From contig NZ_FQYU01000002.1 in assembly GCF_900141855.1 (NCBI RefSeq), forward strand, positions 682,001 to 746,000: 64,000 bases of DNA, written 5' to 3'. The notes beneath the pieces are model-generated. The model made no database searches, had not been told where the DNA came from, and saw only the letters and a list, made by a program, of their open reading frames with translations. This stretch comes from Pseudozobellia thermophila (GTDB lineage: Bacteria > Bacteroidota > Bacteroidia > Flavobacteriales > Flavobacteriaceae). Positions 44,899 through 53,897 of this stretch are shown here, one piece after another; within the stretch, counting starts at the first letter, position 1; the number at the start of each line of letters is the position of its first letter. Both the position numbers and the translations under genes were made by a program.

Positions 44899-47715
44899 TC
44901 AATCGATCCCAACCTTGAACGTTTTCTCCCTATAATTGCGCACCGCCTTTATTTGTAGTGTTTTTCCTTGGGCATTCCCGAGCAAGCGCTTCAAGTCGCC
45001 GGTATCGATTACCTCTTCCCCATTCACCGCTTGCACGACCCAACCGATCCCTAGGCCCGAAGCCTTCCACATACCTTTGGGGTCTTCATATATGGTCTTT
45101 ATAAAGCATCCCGTATTGTACCCGCCCGAAGCATCTATTAGGTCGGGGTCATCGGCCATATTGACAAATGCTGCCCCGTAAATTACGACCGCATCGTCTT
45201 TTTGCAATTCTTTTTGCCCCATCGAGCCTACATAACTGCCCGAAAGCAGGGTAGCGAGCCAGCTCGGGTATTCCAATTTGTCGACCCGGGTATACCTTAC
45301 CGAATTAACAAAACCCAAGCCATGGCCCTTCCCATCGAACGAACGGAATTTTAGGTCGGTAGACTTTTCGAATACCAAGGGTACCGTATACACCTTGGAA
45401 GCCACCGTAGGCTCCGTACCGTCGGTGGTATACCGGATACTGCCCGAACCGTCCATTCTTTTATCGGGAAGGAGCCTTACCTCGATTTCCTTTTCGAACT
45501 CCCTTGAAAAAGGTACGGCCTTGGTCATTTGATGGCCAAATTCGTCCATGGGAAAATTTTTAAAGCCCAGGTCAAGGGCCGGCGAACCCTCCCTTACCCT
45601 ATAATCGCCATTTTCGGGGTCTACGAACAAGGGGTCGGCCATTTTCGAATTGAGGTCGTAGCCCTCGGCACGCCATTGCCTTAGGTTCTTTTCCTTGATT
45701 ATCCTATCAGAGGTCGGGAAGTTTACGTTCCAATAAAGGTTATGATCGTAATGGTTGCTCCACTTGGCATCTTCGGGCAGTCGAATCGGCCTGATAAAAA
45801 TGTCGGTAGGGGCCTCCTTTCCGGGCACACTTCCCGAGATAACGAAAATATTCTGGTACACCTCATCCTCGGAAGCCTTGGGCCACACGTGCCAGCCCAG
45901 GGGCACGGCGCTTACACTGATATTGTTGAACACCTTTCGGAACATGCCATCGCGTAATTTTATGGTAGAGCCCAGGTTAAGGTTGTTGTATATCTCATAA
46001 AAACTGGATCCGTCGTCGAGATCGATCGTCCAGTTGCCCGCACTGATCGATTTTCTATAGTTGGCGATCCGGTTGTTCCTGACGATTACGGGATCCAAGG
46101 CATCCAATTTCACATATTCCTTTATAAAGTCGGTATCGGCACTGCCGCCGGCGCCCAGCCACTGGCGTTCGCGCCCCCAGGAGTTGAACGGACCGTGTTC
46201 GCCCGTTTCGCGAACCGTCTCCCAGATATCGTTGTACTCTATTAGATGGCCGCCCCAGGTGCCATCGTTAATACAGATACCCGCCCGGGGACAGTTGTAG
46301 ATGGTATTGTGCGCGACGGTTATTTTGTGGCTCATCGAAATATAAACTCCGGCAACCTGTTTTCCATAATCCCCAAAGTCGTGCATCATGTTATTTTCGA
46401 CAATACAGTTTTTAGGATAATTATCGGATTTAGGTCCGGGCCTTAAGTCCATATTCTTTCGCATTTCGTTCCAGTCCTTTCCGTATATCTCCCGGTCGTC
46501 CCAGGTTTGGTAAAAGCGAACGGCATCGAGTGAACCTACCAAGGCCACCGCACTTTCACCAAGGTGGTAAAAACGGCAATCGCTTACCGTATTGTTCCTG
46601 TTGTAAGCGCTCATAAAAACACCATTGCCCCCCAAAAACTCAAAGTTACAGTCGCTGATCGTACAGTTTTCGGCCCCTTCGAGAAATAGGGCCCCTCCTC
46701 TATGAATGGCCCAATCCCCTCTGGCCAAGGGTTCGTATGCCTCCATAAAGGTGGTTCTACTTTGTGTAAAATCGATGCCATTTATAGTAATATATTTTAC
46801 GGGATTCCTACTTGTTCCTTTAATTTGAATTAAATCTTTGGCCACAGGCACTTCGATAACCGCATTGTTCAAATCGACACCTTCTTCAGGGTAGTAATAC
46901 AGTAATTTTTTTTCTTCATCCAAGAACCACTCGCCGGCCACATTGAGTTCCTCGAAGATGTTCTCGATAAAGAACCACGAGGCATTCTTGCCCTTGCCCC
47001 CGATACCGTGAACCCTTTGCAATTGCCATCCGCCTTCGCCCAGAAAAATTTTGTTTTGTTCCTTATCGACCCCCTTGATGCGGTATTGCATGTTGCCCCA
47101 GTTATGGCTCTGAAAAGCATGAACGATGCCGGTCGAAGGCCGCTTCCAATCCTTATCCTTAAAATCTTCCGGTTTCAGCTGGATCCATTCGTCGTACCTG
47201 CGGTCGGTACCACCGGCGACTTGCAGGTAGCCCTTTCCTCCGCGTAGGGGGTTGTCGTAATCGTAATTGGGATAGCGGGCGCGCACCTGGCGCTTTCCGT
47301 TGACGAAGAGTTGGTCGAAGGATAGCTTCGGGGGAAGTTCGGCCACGTAGACGTCTTCGGTATGCCTTTTCCATTCAAGTCCTTCAAGTAATTTTGACCC
47401 CTTAATTTTGACCGTTGCTCCCGGAAAAGCGGAAATCGAGAGGGGAAATTCCCTTGTTCCGGAGTGCTCGGGTCCTATTACAAGGGTTTTTTCGAGGTAA
47501 TAATGTCCTTCGAGCAACCAAATGTTCACCTCTTCCCTGCCGGCGTAGGTTTTGCTTTCGGCGAGCGCCCTTTTCAAGGAATAAAAAGGAGCTTCCCTTG
47601 AACCTTCGGAAGCATCGTTGCCCAATGGGGAAACATAGATATCCATGGCCATAAGTGCTTGGCCCCACAACAGGGCAAATAAAAACAAACCGACCGATAC
47701 TCCTTTCCTAAACAT
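44899..47715 (-). CDS. Right-handed beta-helix protein with chitobiase-like and PDZ domains (GH141-like)
   Basis: Starting at the ATG at 47715 the protein is 938 aa with a good signal peptide (MFRKGVSVGLFLFALLWG, then QALMA); an upstream ATG at 47778 would overlap the GH172 gene and spoil the signal. The body (about 25-730) is a parallel beta-helix opening MDIYVSPLGNDASEGS with right-handed repeats (NCTISDCNFEFLGGNGVFM; NCIVENNMMHDFGD), like GH141, a family with an alpha-L-fucosidase and a xylanase. A chitobiase C-terminal-like domain (about 750-805, IRYTTDGTEPTVASKVY) and a C-terminal PDZ-like domain (about 865-938, GWVVQAVNGEEVIDTGDLKRLL) follow. Function is open; fucose context favours a glycosidase. 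Confidence 0.65.
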   Translation of the reverse strand: MFRKGVSVGLFLFALLWGQALMAMDIYVSPLGNDASEGSREAPFYSLKRALAESKTYAGREEVNIWLLEGHYYLEKTLVIGPEHSGTREFPLSISAFPGATVKIKGSKLLEGLEWKRHTEDVYVAELPPKLSFDQLFVNGKRQVRARYPNYDYDNPLRGGKGYLQVAGGTDRRYDEWIQLKPEDFKDKDWKRPSTGIVHAFQSHNWGNMQYRIKGVDKEQNKIFLGEGGWQLQRVHGIGGKGKNASWFFIENIFEELNVAGEWFLDEEKKLLYYYPEEGVDLNNAVIEVPVAKDLIQIKGTSRNPVKYITINGIDFTQSRTTFMEAYEPLARGDWAIHRGGALFLEGAENCTISDCNFEFLGGNGVFMSAYNRNNTVSDCRFYHLGESAVALVGSLDAVRFYQTWDDREIYGKDWNEMRKNMDLRPGPKSDNYPKNCIVENNMMHDFGDYGKQVAGVYISMSHKITVAHNTIYNCPRAGICINDGTWGGHLIEYNDIWETVRETGEHGPFNSWGRERQWLGAGGSADTDFIKEYVKLDALDPVIVRNNRIANYRKSISAGNWTIDLDDGSSFYEIYNNLNLGSTIKLRDGMFRKVFNNISVSAVPLGWHVWPKASEDEVYQNIFVISGSVPGKEAPTDIFIRPIRLPEDAKWSNHYDHNLYWNVNFPTSDRIIKEKNLRQWRAEGYDLNSKMADPLFVDPENGDYRVREGSPALDLGFKNFPMDEFGHQMTKAVPFSREFEKEIEVRLLPDKRMDGSGSIRYTTDGTEPTVASKVYTVPLVFEKSTDLKFRSFDGKGHGLGFVNSVRYTRVDKLEYPSWLATLLSGSYVGSMGQKELQKDDAVVIYGAAFVNMADDPDLIDASGGYNTGCFIKTIYEDPKGMWKASGLGIGWVVQAVNGEEVIDTGDLKRLLGNAQGKTLQIKAVRNYREKTFKVGID

Positions 47716-47728
47716 CCTGAATATTTTT

Positions 47729-49381
47729 TTATTTATTTTCCGATTGGGCATGCAAGCCCTTGGGCAGGGGCGGTACATTTAAAACCTCTTTTTCATCCGG
47801 AACCCGGTTCGAGGTGGTTTGACCATCCCCGTACCAGTAGACCCCGACACCGTAGCCCATTTCACAATCCGTCCAACTCCAAATTTCCATATCCAATTTC
47901 AACGATGTTTCGAAAGGCATAACATCCAAAGCGCGGGTCCTTGTTTCGGTACTATAGCCCGAAGTATTTTTTTCCTTGCTTTTTTTTCGGTTCAATTTAT
48001 TGTACACATAACTTCGGGGTTGGGCATGAAAGGGGTGCTCATAAAAATCGGTGCTTCTTCCTCCCCAGGAATAACCGTAATAATCTTCGGTACCGGTTCC
48101 AAAAAGGGATGGAAAATCCTCTCCATCAACCCATATTTTTTCATCGCCCTCGCCCCACCATCTTTCAACAGGGTTCATTACCGTTAGCGCATCCCCCACA
48201 TATACCCCACGGCCCTTAAGGGTAACGTAGTTCCAATCGGAAAACGGACGGGTGGGCACGGGATATTGCCCACGCCATGCCGCGTTGAAATACATGCTTT
48301 CGGCATCCCACTCCCATGTTCCCACGGTAGACCTTAAATCTACATGTACCGGTGCATCCCCTAAATTGAGTACGGATATTTTACCCGAATCCCGATAGGG
48401 CATAACCCATCTAGAGGTCATGGTACCCGCTTCGCTTACCGTTCCGTACCACCCTTGATACGGGTTCAACCCTATACCGCTACCAAAAAAATCGCCGATC
48501 GGGCACCACACCGTTGGCCTGCCATCGAATTCCATTTTCAGGACCACCGATCGGGTTACCCGGGGATTGTTATAATCGTCGAGTTTTATACTAAGCTCCC
48601 TGACCGCGCCATTTCCCTTGGGCAGTTCTACGGACCGTTCCTCCTTGGGACCGAGGCCCATAGCCAATGAGATTTGCTCCCCCCCTTGGGGCGATGGGGG
48701 ATCCAACAACAATTTTCCCACATTTCGTGCCAAGGGCAAGGCTTTGTTGAAATCATCCAGGGCAAAGGTTTTTACAGGGGTGCCTTCGTTGTAGGCCCGG
48801 TAGGTAAATTGATAAAAAAATGGCCTTGCCGTAGTGGTTATTTTGCACCTTTTGGCATACGGAATCGGAAAAAAGGATACCGCCGAACGCAGCGATTGGT
48901 GTGCCAAGGGATAGGGAATCAACCCCGTTCCATCCAACAAGCCGAGCATGTTGCCTTCCAAAACGGGCTCGGCACTTCCGTCTAAATAAATTTTAATTTG
49001 GATATCGGTATCGGGTTTATCCGGACTCAAAAAGGGCATCCAGGTACGCACGATCGCCCCCGGCCCCTCATGATCCATCAACACCCATTCCTTTTGTCCG
49101 TTTTTCTCCTCTATCCTAATGAAGTTATGGTCTTTATCTCCGCTGTTAAAATCCTTGTTCGTAAACCAACCCACAGAATCCGCAGGAGTTTTGGAGGCCC
49201 TATTATAGCTGCTTTCCTGTTTTAACCTAAAACCGGTTTTCGGGAAACGGGCAATGGCATCGCGATCGACCATGTCCTTCAACAGCGATTCTATGGACAC
49301 TACCCCATCTTCGGTTTGGGCAAAAGCCATACCGGCAGATGCCATAAAGACCAGGCTTAGGATGATTTCTACTGGTTTCAT
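47729..49381 (-). CDS. GH172 family (DUF2961) glycosidase
   Basis: This 550-aa secreted protein (signal about 1-21) has the DUF2961 double jelly roll that defines GH172: HEGPGAIVRTWMPF (104-117), IPYAKRCKITTTA, and the catalytic motif FGTGTEDYYGYSWGG with Glu432. Characterised GH172 enzymes act on alpha-D-arabinofuranosides or difructose anhydrides and form multimers. No arabinose or fructose genes are adjacent, so the furanose or other sugar it removes here is unknown. It lies between a sulfatase (37 bp upstream) and the beta-helix protein (13 bp downstream). Confidence 0.85.
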   Translation of the reverse strand: MKPVEIILSLVFMASAGMAFAQTEDGVVSIESLLKDMVDRDAIARFPKTGFRLKQESSYNRASKTPADSVGWFTNKDFNSGDKDHNFIRIEEKNGQKEWVLMDHEGPGAIVRTWMPFLSPDKPDTDIQIKIYLDGSAEPVLEGNMLGLLDGTGLIPYPLAHQSLRSAVSFFPIPYAKRCKITTTARPFFYQFTYRAYNEGTPVKTFALDDFNKALPLARNVGKLLLDPPSPQGGEQISLAMGLGPKEERSVELPKGNGAVRELSIKLDDYNNPRVTRSVVLKMEFDGRPTVWCPIGDFFGSGIGLNPYQGWYGTVSEAGTMTSRWVMPYRDSGKISVLNLGDAPVHVDLRSTVGTWEWDAESMYFNAAWRGQYPVPTRPFSDWNYVTLKGRGVYVGDALTVMNPVERWWGEGDEKIWVDGEDFPSLFGTGTEDYYGYSWGGRSTDFYEHPFHAQPRSYVYNKLNRKKSKEKNTSGYSTETRTRALDVMPFETSLKLDMEIWSWTDCEMGYGVGVYWYGDGQTTSNRVPDEKEVLNVPPLPKGLHAQSENK

Positions 49382-49418
49382 TTTTTTAAATCTGCTTTTT
49401 CCTTTTGATCGATGTGAT

Positions 49419-50900
49419 TTACTCGGTATGTTGCGGTTGGTCCCAAAGCCTATAGGGGTCGTCGTGCGATTCCATCTCGACCAATAGCAAGGCTTCCATC
49501 TCGGCCAATTTATCGGCGTATTTCGGGTTGTCGGCCAAATTGGTCAACATCCCCCCCTCTTTTTGATGCTCTTTTAAATATTCGTTCGGATTTTCGGCCA
49601 GGTTAAACAGTTGTGTTTCGCGTACCGCACCATCCATTACATCGTATTTGATCAATTTCCAATCGCCTTTTTTTACCGACCGCATGCCAGGTTTGGTGCC
49701 TCCGCAGTACACTCCGTACATAACATCCCTAACGGTTTCCTTTTCGCCTTCCAAAACAGGCTTAAAGCTTGTTCCCTCTACTGTTTTCGGAGTCTCGATT
49801 CCGGCCAAGTCGCAAAAGGTTGGTAAAAGGTCCAACAAGTAAACATTTCCTTTAACACGCTTTCCCGATGGGAGTCCCGGCCCTTTGATGATCATGGGTA
49901 CGCGCCAGGTATGCTCGTATAAATTTTGTTTTCCCATAAGTCCGTGCCTACCAATGGCAATACCGTGATCCGAAGTATAAACGATATAGGTGTTGTCGAG
50001 TTCGCCCATGGCTTCCAACTTTTTAAGCACCTTGCCCAGCTGGATGTCTATGTTTTCGGAACAGGCATATTCCCTTCCCAACTCGTTGCGAACGGTCTGC
50101 TCGTCCCTATTCTTCCAAACCCCACTTACGCGCTCTTCGTCGCGAAGCTCCGGGTGTCCGTGAAAGAAGGGATGTGCTTCCAAATAATTGTCTTGAAGCT
50201 GCGGTTGCCTATCGTTGGCCGGAGGAAGACTGTTCTCATCGGTATGGTTTACGGCCCCGTATTTCTCGAGCAACTCGGGCGTTCCATCCCGCTTATCGTG
50301 CGGATGGGAGAATCCGAAATAGATAAAGAACGGATTTTCGTCTTGGGTACTTTCCCTGTTCTCTAAATACTCCAGAACCTGTTTCGCGTGCCATGCGCTG
50401 CCCGTTTCTTCGGTACCGCCCCTTTTTGTGGCATCTTTGACCACCGTAAACTGCCTATTGGCCCCGGGATAGGAATTGCCCTTTTTACAGGTACGCATGG
50501 TACTATAGCCGGCCCTGTTAAAGACCGCCCCGATCGACTGTTCGTCCAATTCATGGGGGGCGGTATTTTTTTGAAATTCGGCACTGGGCGGCAAATGCCA
50601 CAGGGTTCGCCCCGTCATGATCATATGTCTGGAGGGCGTACATACCGCTCCGTTCATAGAACCCATGTGGTGCGCCGTTTCCACAACGGTGCCTTCCGAT
50701 GCCAATTTTGAAATGACCGGGGTTTCCAATACCGATTCCGGGTCGTACACCTGTAAATCGAAGGGCGATTGGTCGTCGACCAGGACGAACAAAAAATTCG
50801 GGCGTTTTTTACCTTCCGGCCTGTTCTCCTTGTTTTTGCAGGAAGCCAAACCAAATATTAGCATCAATACAAACAAAAAGCCTTTGTACGCTGTTTTCAT
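49419..50900 (-). CDS. S1 family formylglycine sulfatase, lipoprotein (CTPSR motif)
   Basis: This 493-aa lipoprotein (lipobox GLASC, Cys21) has NFLFVLVDDQSPFDLQVY, the FGly motif CTPSR (Cys87) in GAVCTPSRHMIMTGRTLWHLPP, and YTSDHGIAIGRHGLMGK. Threonine at the second motif position is less common than Ser or Ala but still fits the C-x-P-x-R maturation signal. It lies 30 bp after kduD in the same transcript, which suggests its substrate is a sulfated uronate-containing oligosaccharide or a neighbouring residue. Confidence 0.94.
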   Translation of the reverse strand: MKTAYKGFLFVLMLIFGLASCKNKENRPEGKKRPNFLFVLVDDQSPFDLQVYDPESVLETPVISKLASEGTVVETAHHMGSMNGAVCTPSRHMIMTGRTLWHLPPSAEFQKNTAPHELDEQSIGAVFNRAGYSTMRTCKKGNSYPGANRQFTVVKDATKRGGTEETGSAWHAKQVLEYLENRESTQDENPFFIYFGFSHPHDKRDGTPELLEKYGAVNHTDENSLPPANDRQPQLQDNYLEAHPFFHGHPELRDEERVSGVWKNRDEQTVRNELGREYACSENIDIQLGKVLKKLEAMGELDNTYIVYTSDHGIAIGRHGLMGKQNLYEHTWRVPMIIKGPGLPSGKRVKGNVYLLDLLPTFCDLAGIETPKTVEGTSFKPVLEGEKETVRDVMYGVYCGGTKPGMRSVKKGDWKLIKYDVMDGAVRETQLFNLAENPNEYLKEHQKEGGMLTNLADNPKYADKLAEMEALLLVEMESHDDPYRLWDQPQHTE

Positions 50901-50930
50901 TTCAAGGTAGTTAGGTTGGTTATGTCTTTA

Positions 50931-51698
50931 TTATCTGCCCATCCATCCGCCATCGACCAACATTACCGAACCGGTCATGTAGTCGGAAGCCGGGGAGGCC
51001 AAGAATACGATAGGGCCCTTAAAATCTTCGGGTTGGCCCCATCTACCGGCAGGAATCCGCTCCAAGATCGATTTGCTTCGGCCTTCGTCGTTTCGCAAAG
51101 CCTCGGTATTATCGGTAGCGATATATCCGGGCGCTATGGCATTTACCTGAACGCCTTTTGAGGCCCACTCGTTCGACAAGGCCATGGTCAACTGCCCGAT
51201 GGCCCCTTTTGAGGCCGCATAGCCGGGCACGGTAATTCCTCCTTGGAAAGTCAATAAAGAAGCCGTGAAAATAATCTTCCCGCTTCCTCTTTTAATCATT
51301 TCCTTGCCTATTTCCCTAGAAAGTATAAACTGGGCGTTTTGGTTTATCTCGATTACCTTGTCCCAATACGCATCGCTATGTTCGGCAGCGGGCTGCCTTA
51401 ATATCGTACCCGCGTTGTTGACCAGAATATCGATGGTCGGGTTCTCCGCCTTTACCTTTTCTATAAAGGCGTAAAGGGACTTTCGATCGCTAAAATCGCA
51501 TTGATAGGCCTTAAAGCTCTTATTCAATTCGGTGATCCGCTTTTCTATTTTAGAGCCCGAAAGCTCCAAGGATGCCGATACACCGATTATGTCGGCCCCT
51601 GCCTCGGCCAAAGCCTCGGCCATGGCAAAACCTATACCTCGTTTGCACCCCGTTACAAGTGCTGTTTTTCCCTCTAAACTAAACTTATCCAATATCAT
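50931..51698 (-). CDS. kduD: 2-dehydro-3-deoxy-D-gluconate 5-dehydrogenase
   Basis: This 255-aa SDR (TGCKRGIG, NNAG, Ser147, and YxxxK with Tyr160 and Lys164 in VPGYAASKGA) carries the KduD signature MILDKFSLEGKTALVTGCKRGIG and ends DGGWMGR. KduD reduces 2,5-diketo-3-deoxygluconate to 2-keto-3-deoxygluconate with NADH. Directly after kduI (29 bp), it completes the conversion of unsaturated uronate. Its presence shows that part of this glycan is cleaved by a polysaccharide lyase, not only by hydrolases. Confidence 0.94.
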   Translation of the reverse strand: MILDKFSLEGKTALVTGCKRGIGFAMAEALAEAGADIIGVSASLELSGSKIEKRITELNKSFKAYQCDFSDRKSLYAFIEKVKAENPTIDILVNNAGTILRQPAAEHSDAYWDKVIEINQNAQFILSREIGKEMIKRGSGKIIFTASLLTFQGGITVPGYAASKGAIGQLTMALSNEWASKGVQVNAIAPGYIATDNTEALRNDEGRSKSILERIPAGRWGQPEDFKGPIVFLASPASDYMTGSVMLVDGGWMGR

Positions 51699-51727
51699 GT
51701 TGTTATGCTTTGATTTAATATTTTATT

Positions 51728-52558
51728 TTAAAGTACATCCTGTAATGAAGCCCCGTCCATGTCGGTAAAGGCCTTGTTCTCTCCGGCCATGCCCCAAATA
51801 AAGCGGTAATTGCTGGTACCCGAACCGGCGTGAATGGACCATGGCGGGGATACTACGGCCTCGTAGTTTTTCATGGCGATATGACGCGTTTCATGGGGCT
51901 GGCCCATATAGTGCATTACCATATTATCGCCTGGTATATCAAAGTAAAAATAGACCTCCATTCTGCGTTCGTGGGTGTGTGGCGGAAAGGTGTTCCAAAC
52001 GCTACCTTTTTTCAGTTCGGTATAGCCCATGACCAACTGGCAACTTTGAATGCCGTCTTCGTGAATATACTGGTACAGCGTTCTTTCGTTACTGGTTTCA
52101 ACCGCACCGAGCTCTACCACATTGGCATCGGAACGCGTAGCTTTTTTCGTTGGGTATTCCTTATGTGCCGGGGCCGAATTCAAATAGAATTTTGCGGCAT
52201 CGGAACCATCCGAACTGGCAAACACCACTTCCTTTGAACCTTTGCCTACGTATAGGGCCTCCAAATTATCAAGCTCGAATACTTCGCCGTCTACGCTAAC
52301 CGTACCCTTGCCCCCAACGTTGATGATTCCCAATTCCCTTCGCTGTAAAAAGTAATCGGCCTTCAACTCGTCGTAGGTAGGCAATGAAAGGCTTTTTGAT
52401 TTTGGAAAGGCCGTACCGTAAATAAAGCGGTCGTAATGCGTATAGACCATGGTGACCTTGTCTTCGCCCATGAGGTCGGAACTGTGAAACTCCTTTCGTA
52501 TTCGCTGTGTATCATATTGTTTGGCATCCTCGGGATGCACGGCGTACTTAACTTCCAT
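51728..52558 (-). CDS. kduI: 5-dehydro-4-deoxy-D-glucuronate isomerase
   Basis: This 276-aa cupin matches KduI throughout (length 278 in Escherichia coli). The zinc ligands are in place: His194 and His196 (FPPHTHERRMEVYFYF), Glu201, and His243 (PPWSIHAGSG). It isomerises 4-deoxy-5-hexosulose uronate, the open form of unsaturated uronate, to 2,5-diketo-3-deoxygluconate for KduD. It lies between the MFS transporter (19 bp) and kduD (29 bp). Confidence 0.96.
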   Translation of the reverse strand: MEVKYAVHPEDAKQYDTQRIRKEFHSSDLMGEDKVTMVYTHYDRFIYGTAFPKSKSLSLPTYDELKADYFLQRRELGIINVGGKGTVSVDGEVFELDNLEALYVGKGSKEVVFASSDGSDAAKFYLNSAPAHKEYPTKKATRSDANVVELGAVETSNERTLYQYIHEDGIQSCQLVMGYTELKKGSVWNTFPPHTHERRMEVYFYFDIPGDNMVMHYMGQPHETRHIAMKNYEAVVSPPWSIHAGSGTSNYRFIWGMAGENKAFTDMDGASLQDVL

Positions 52559-52577
52559 TTTTTGATTTTAGATTAAT

Positions 52578-53891
52578 TTATTTTGTCACGATTTTTTGAA
52601 GTTCTTCAAGTGTTTTGCCCTTGGTTTCCGGCATCATAAAGATGACGAACAATAGTTGCAGGACCATCATCCCGCTAAAAAAGAAAAATACGATACCGGG
52701 ATTGGCAAAACTACCCAGGGCAATGGGCATAAACAAGGTGATCAAGGCTGCCAATACCCAATGGGTAGAACTGCCGAACGATTGCCCCTGTGCCCGTAAT
52801 TTCGTTGGAAATATCTCGGAGATGAACACCCAGATCACGGCTCCCTGTCCAATGGCATGCGAGGCTATAAACAAAAACAGGAAAATGGGCACCATGAGTC
52901 CCTCCCACTCCAAGAAAAAGGCGAGCCCCACCATGGTCAAGGATACGATATAACCGATGGACCCTATGTACATAAGCACCTTACGCCCCACCTTGTCGAT
53001 CAAGTAGAGTCCCAAAAGGGTGAACACCAGGTTGGTCACACCGATGCCGATACTGCTCAACAGGGCCGAACTTTCGCCGAGACCTGCGGAGCTGAATATG
53101 CGCGGCGCATAATATAAAAAGGCATTGATGCCCGACAACTGATTGAAGAAGGCGATCAAAAAGGCCAACATGATGGGGAATTTGTATTTTTTAACGAACA
53201 GGGAGGCCTTCTCGGTCTGTTCGGCCTTCAATTCGTCGATTACCGATAGATCGAGCTCGGTACCGGTGAGCTCCAATTGTATTCTTTTGGCCCCTTCGAG
53301 ATCGTTCTTTTTTTCAAGCAACCATCTGGGACTTTTAGGAACCCCCAGCATGGCCAAGGTATAGATCAATGCGGGCAAGGCCTCGATACCGATCATCCAA
53401 CGCCAAGGTTCCGAACCGAAATCCTTCAACAGGTAATTGGAGACAAAGGCAATGAGAATACCGAAGACGATATTGAACTGGTACAGGGCCACCAAGCGTC
53501 CGCGGCTTTTTGCCGGTGCAATTTCGGAAACGTAGGTGGGTGCGGCCACGGTGGAAGCCCCTACTCCCAATCCGCCCAAGAAACGGAAAAACGAGAACAT
53601 ATAGGGGTCGGTGGCGAGTCCCGATCCCAAGGCCGAAACAAAATAGAAAATACCGATCCAGAGCAGGGTATTCTTCCTTCCCATCCGATCACATGGAATA
53701 TAGGCAAAAATAGCTCCTATTACCGTACCCCATAAGGCCATCGACATAATGAAGGTACCGTGAAACAGGTCGGAGGTTCCCCATAAAGTTTGCAACTGTT
53801 GATCGGCCCCGGAGATCACTACGGTATCGAAACCGAACAAGAATCCGGCCAGGGCCACAACAAAGGAGGTAAGTATAAGTTTGGTCTTCAT
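52578..53891 (-). CDS. MFS sugar-porter family transporter
   Basis: This 437-aa, 12-helix protein belongs to the sugar porter family: signature GRKNTLLW with IPCDRMGRK in loop 2-3, KSPRWLLEKK after helix 6, NQLSGINAFLYYAPRIF in helix 7, GRKVLM in loop 8-9, and PETKGKTLEEL at the end. It follows DUF4861 by 6 bp and precedes kduI by 19 bp, so it may import the free uronate or a short oligosaccharide into the cytosol for KduI. Transport of a neutral hexose or pentose cannot be excluded. Confidence 0.9.
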   Translation of the reverse strand: MKTKLILTSFVVALAGFLFGFDTVVISGADQQLQTLWGTSDLFHGTFIMSMALWGTVIGAIFAYIPCDRMGRKNTLLWIGIFYFVSALGSGLATDPYMFSFFRFLGGLGVGASTVAAPTYVSEIAPAKSRGRLVALYQFNIVFGILIAFVSNYLLKDFGSEPWRWMIGIEALPALIYTLAMLGVPKSPRWLLEKKNDLEGAKRIQLELTGTELDLSVIDELKAEQTEKASLFVKKYKFPIMLAFLIAFFNQLSGINAFLYYAPRIFSSAGLGESSALLSSIGIGVTNLVFTLLGLYLIDKVGRKVLMYIGSIGYIVSLTMVGLAFFLEWEGLMVPIFLFLFIASHAIGQGAVIWVFISEIFPTKLRAQGQSFGSSTHWVLAALITLFMPIALGSFANPGIVFFFFSGMMVLQLLFVIFMMPETKGKTLEELQKIVTK

Positions 53892-53897
53892 TAGGAT

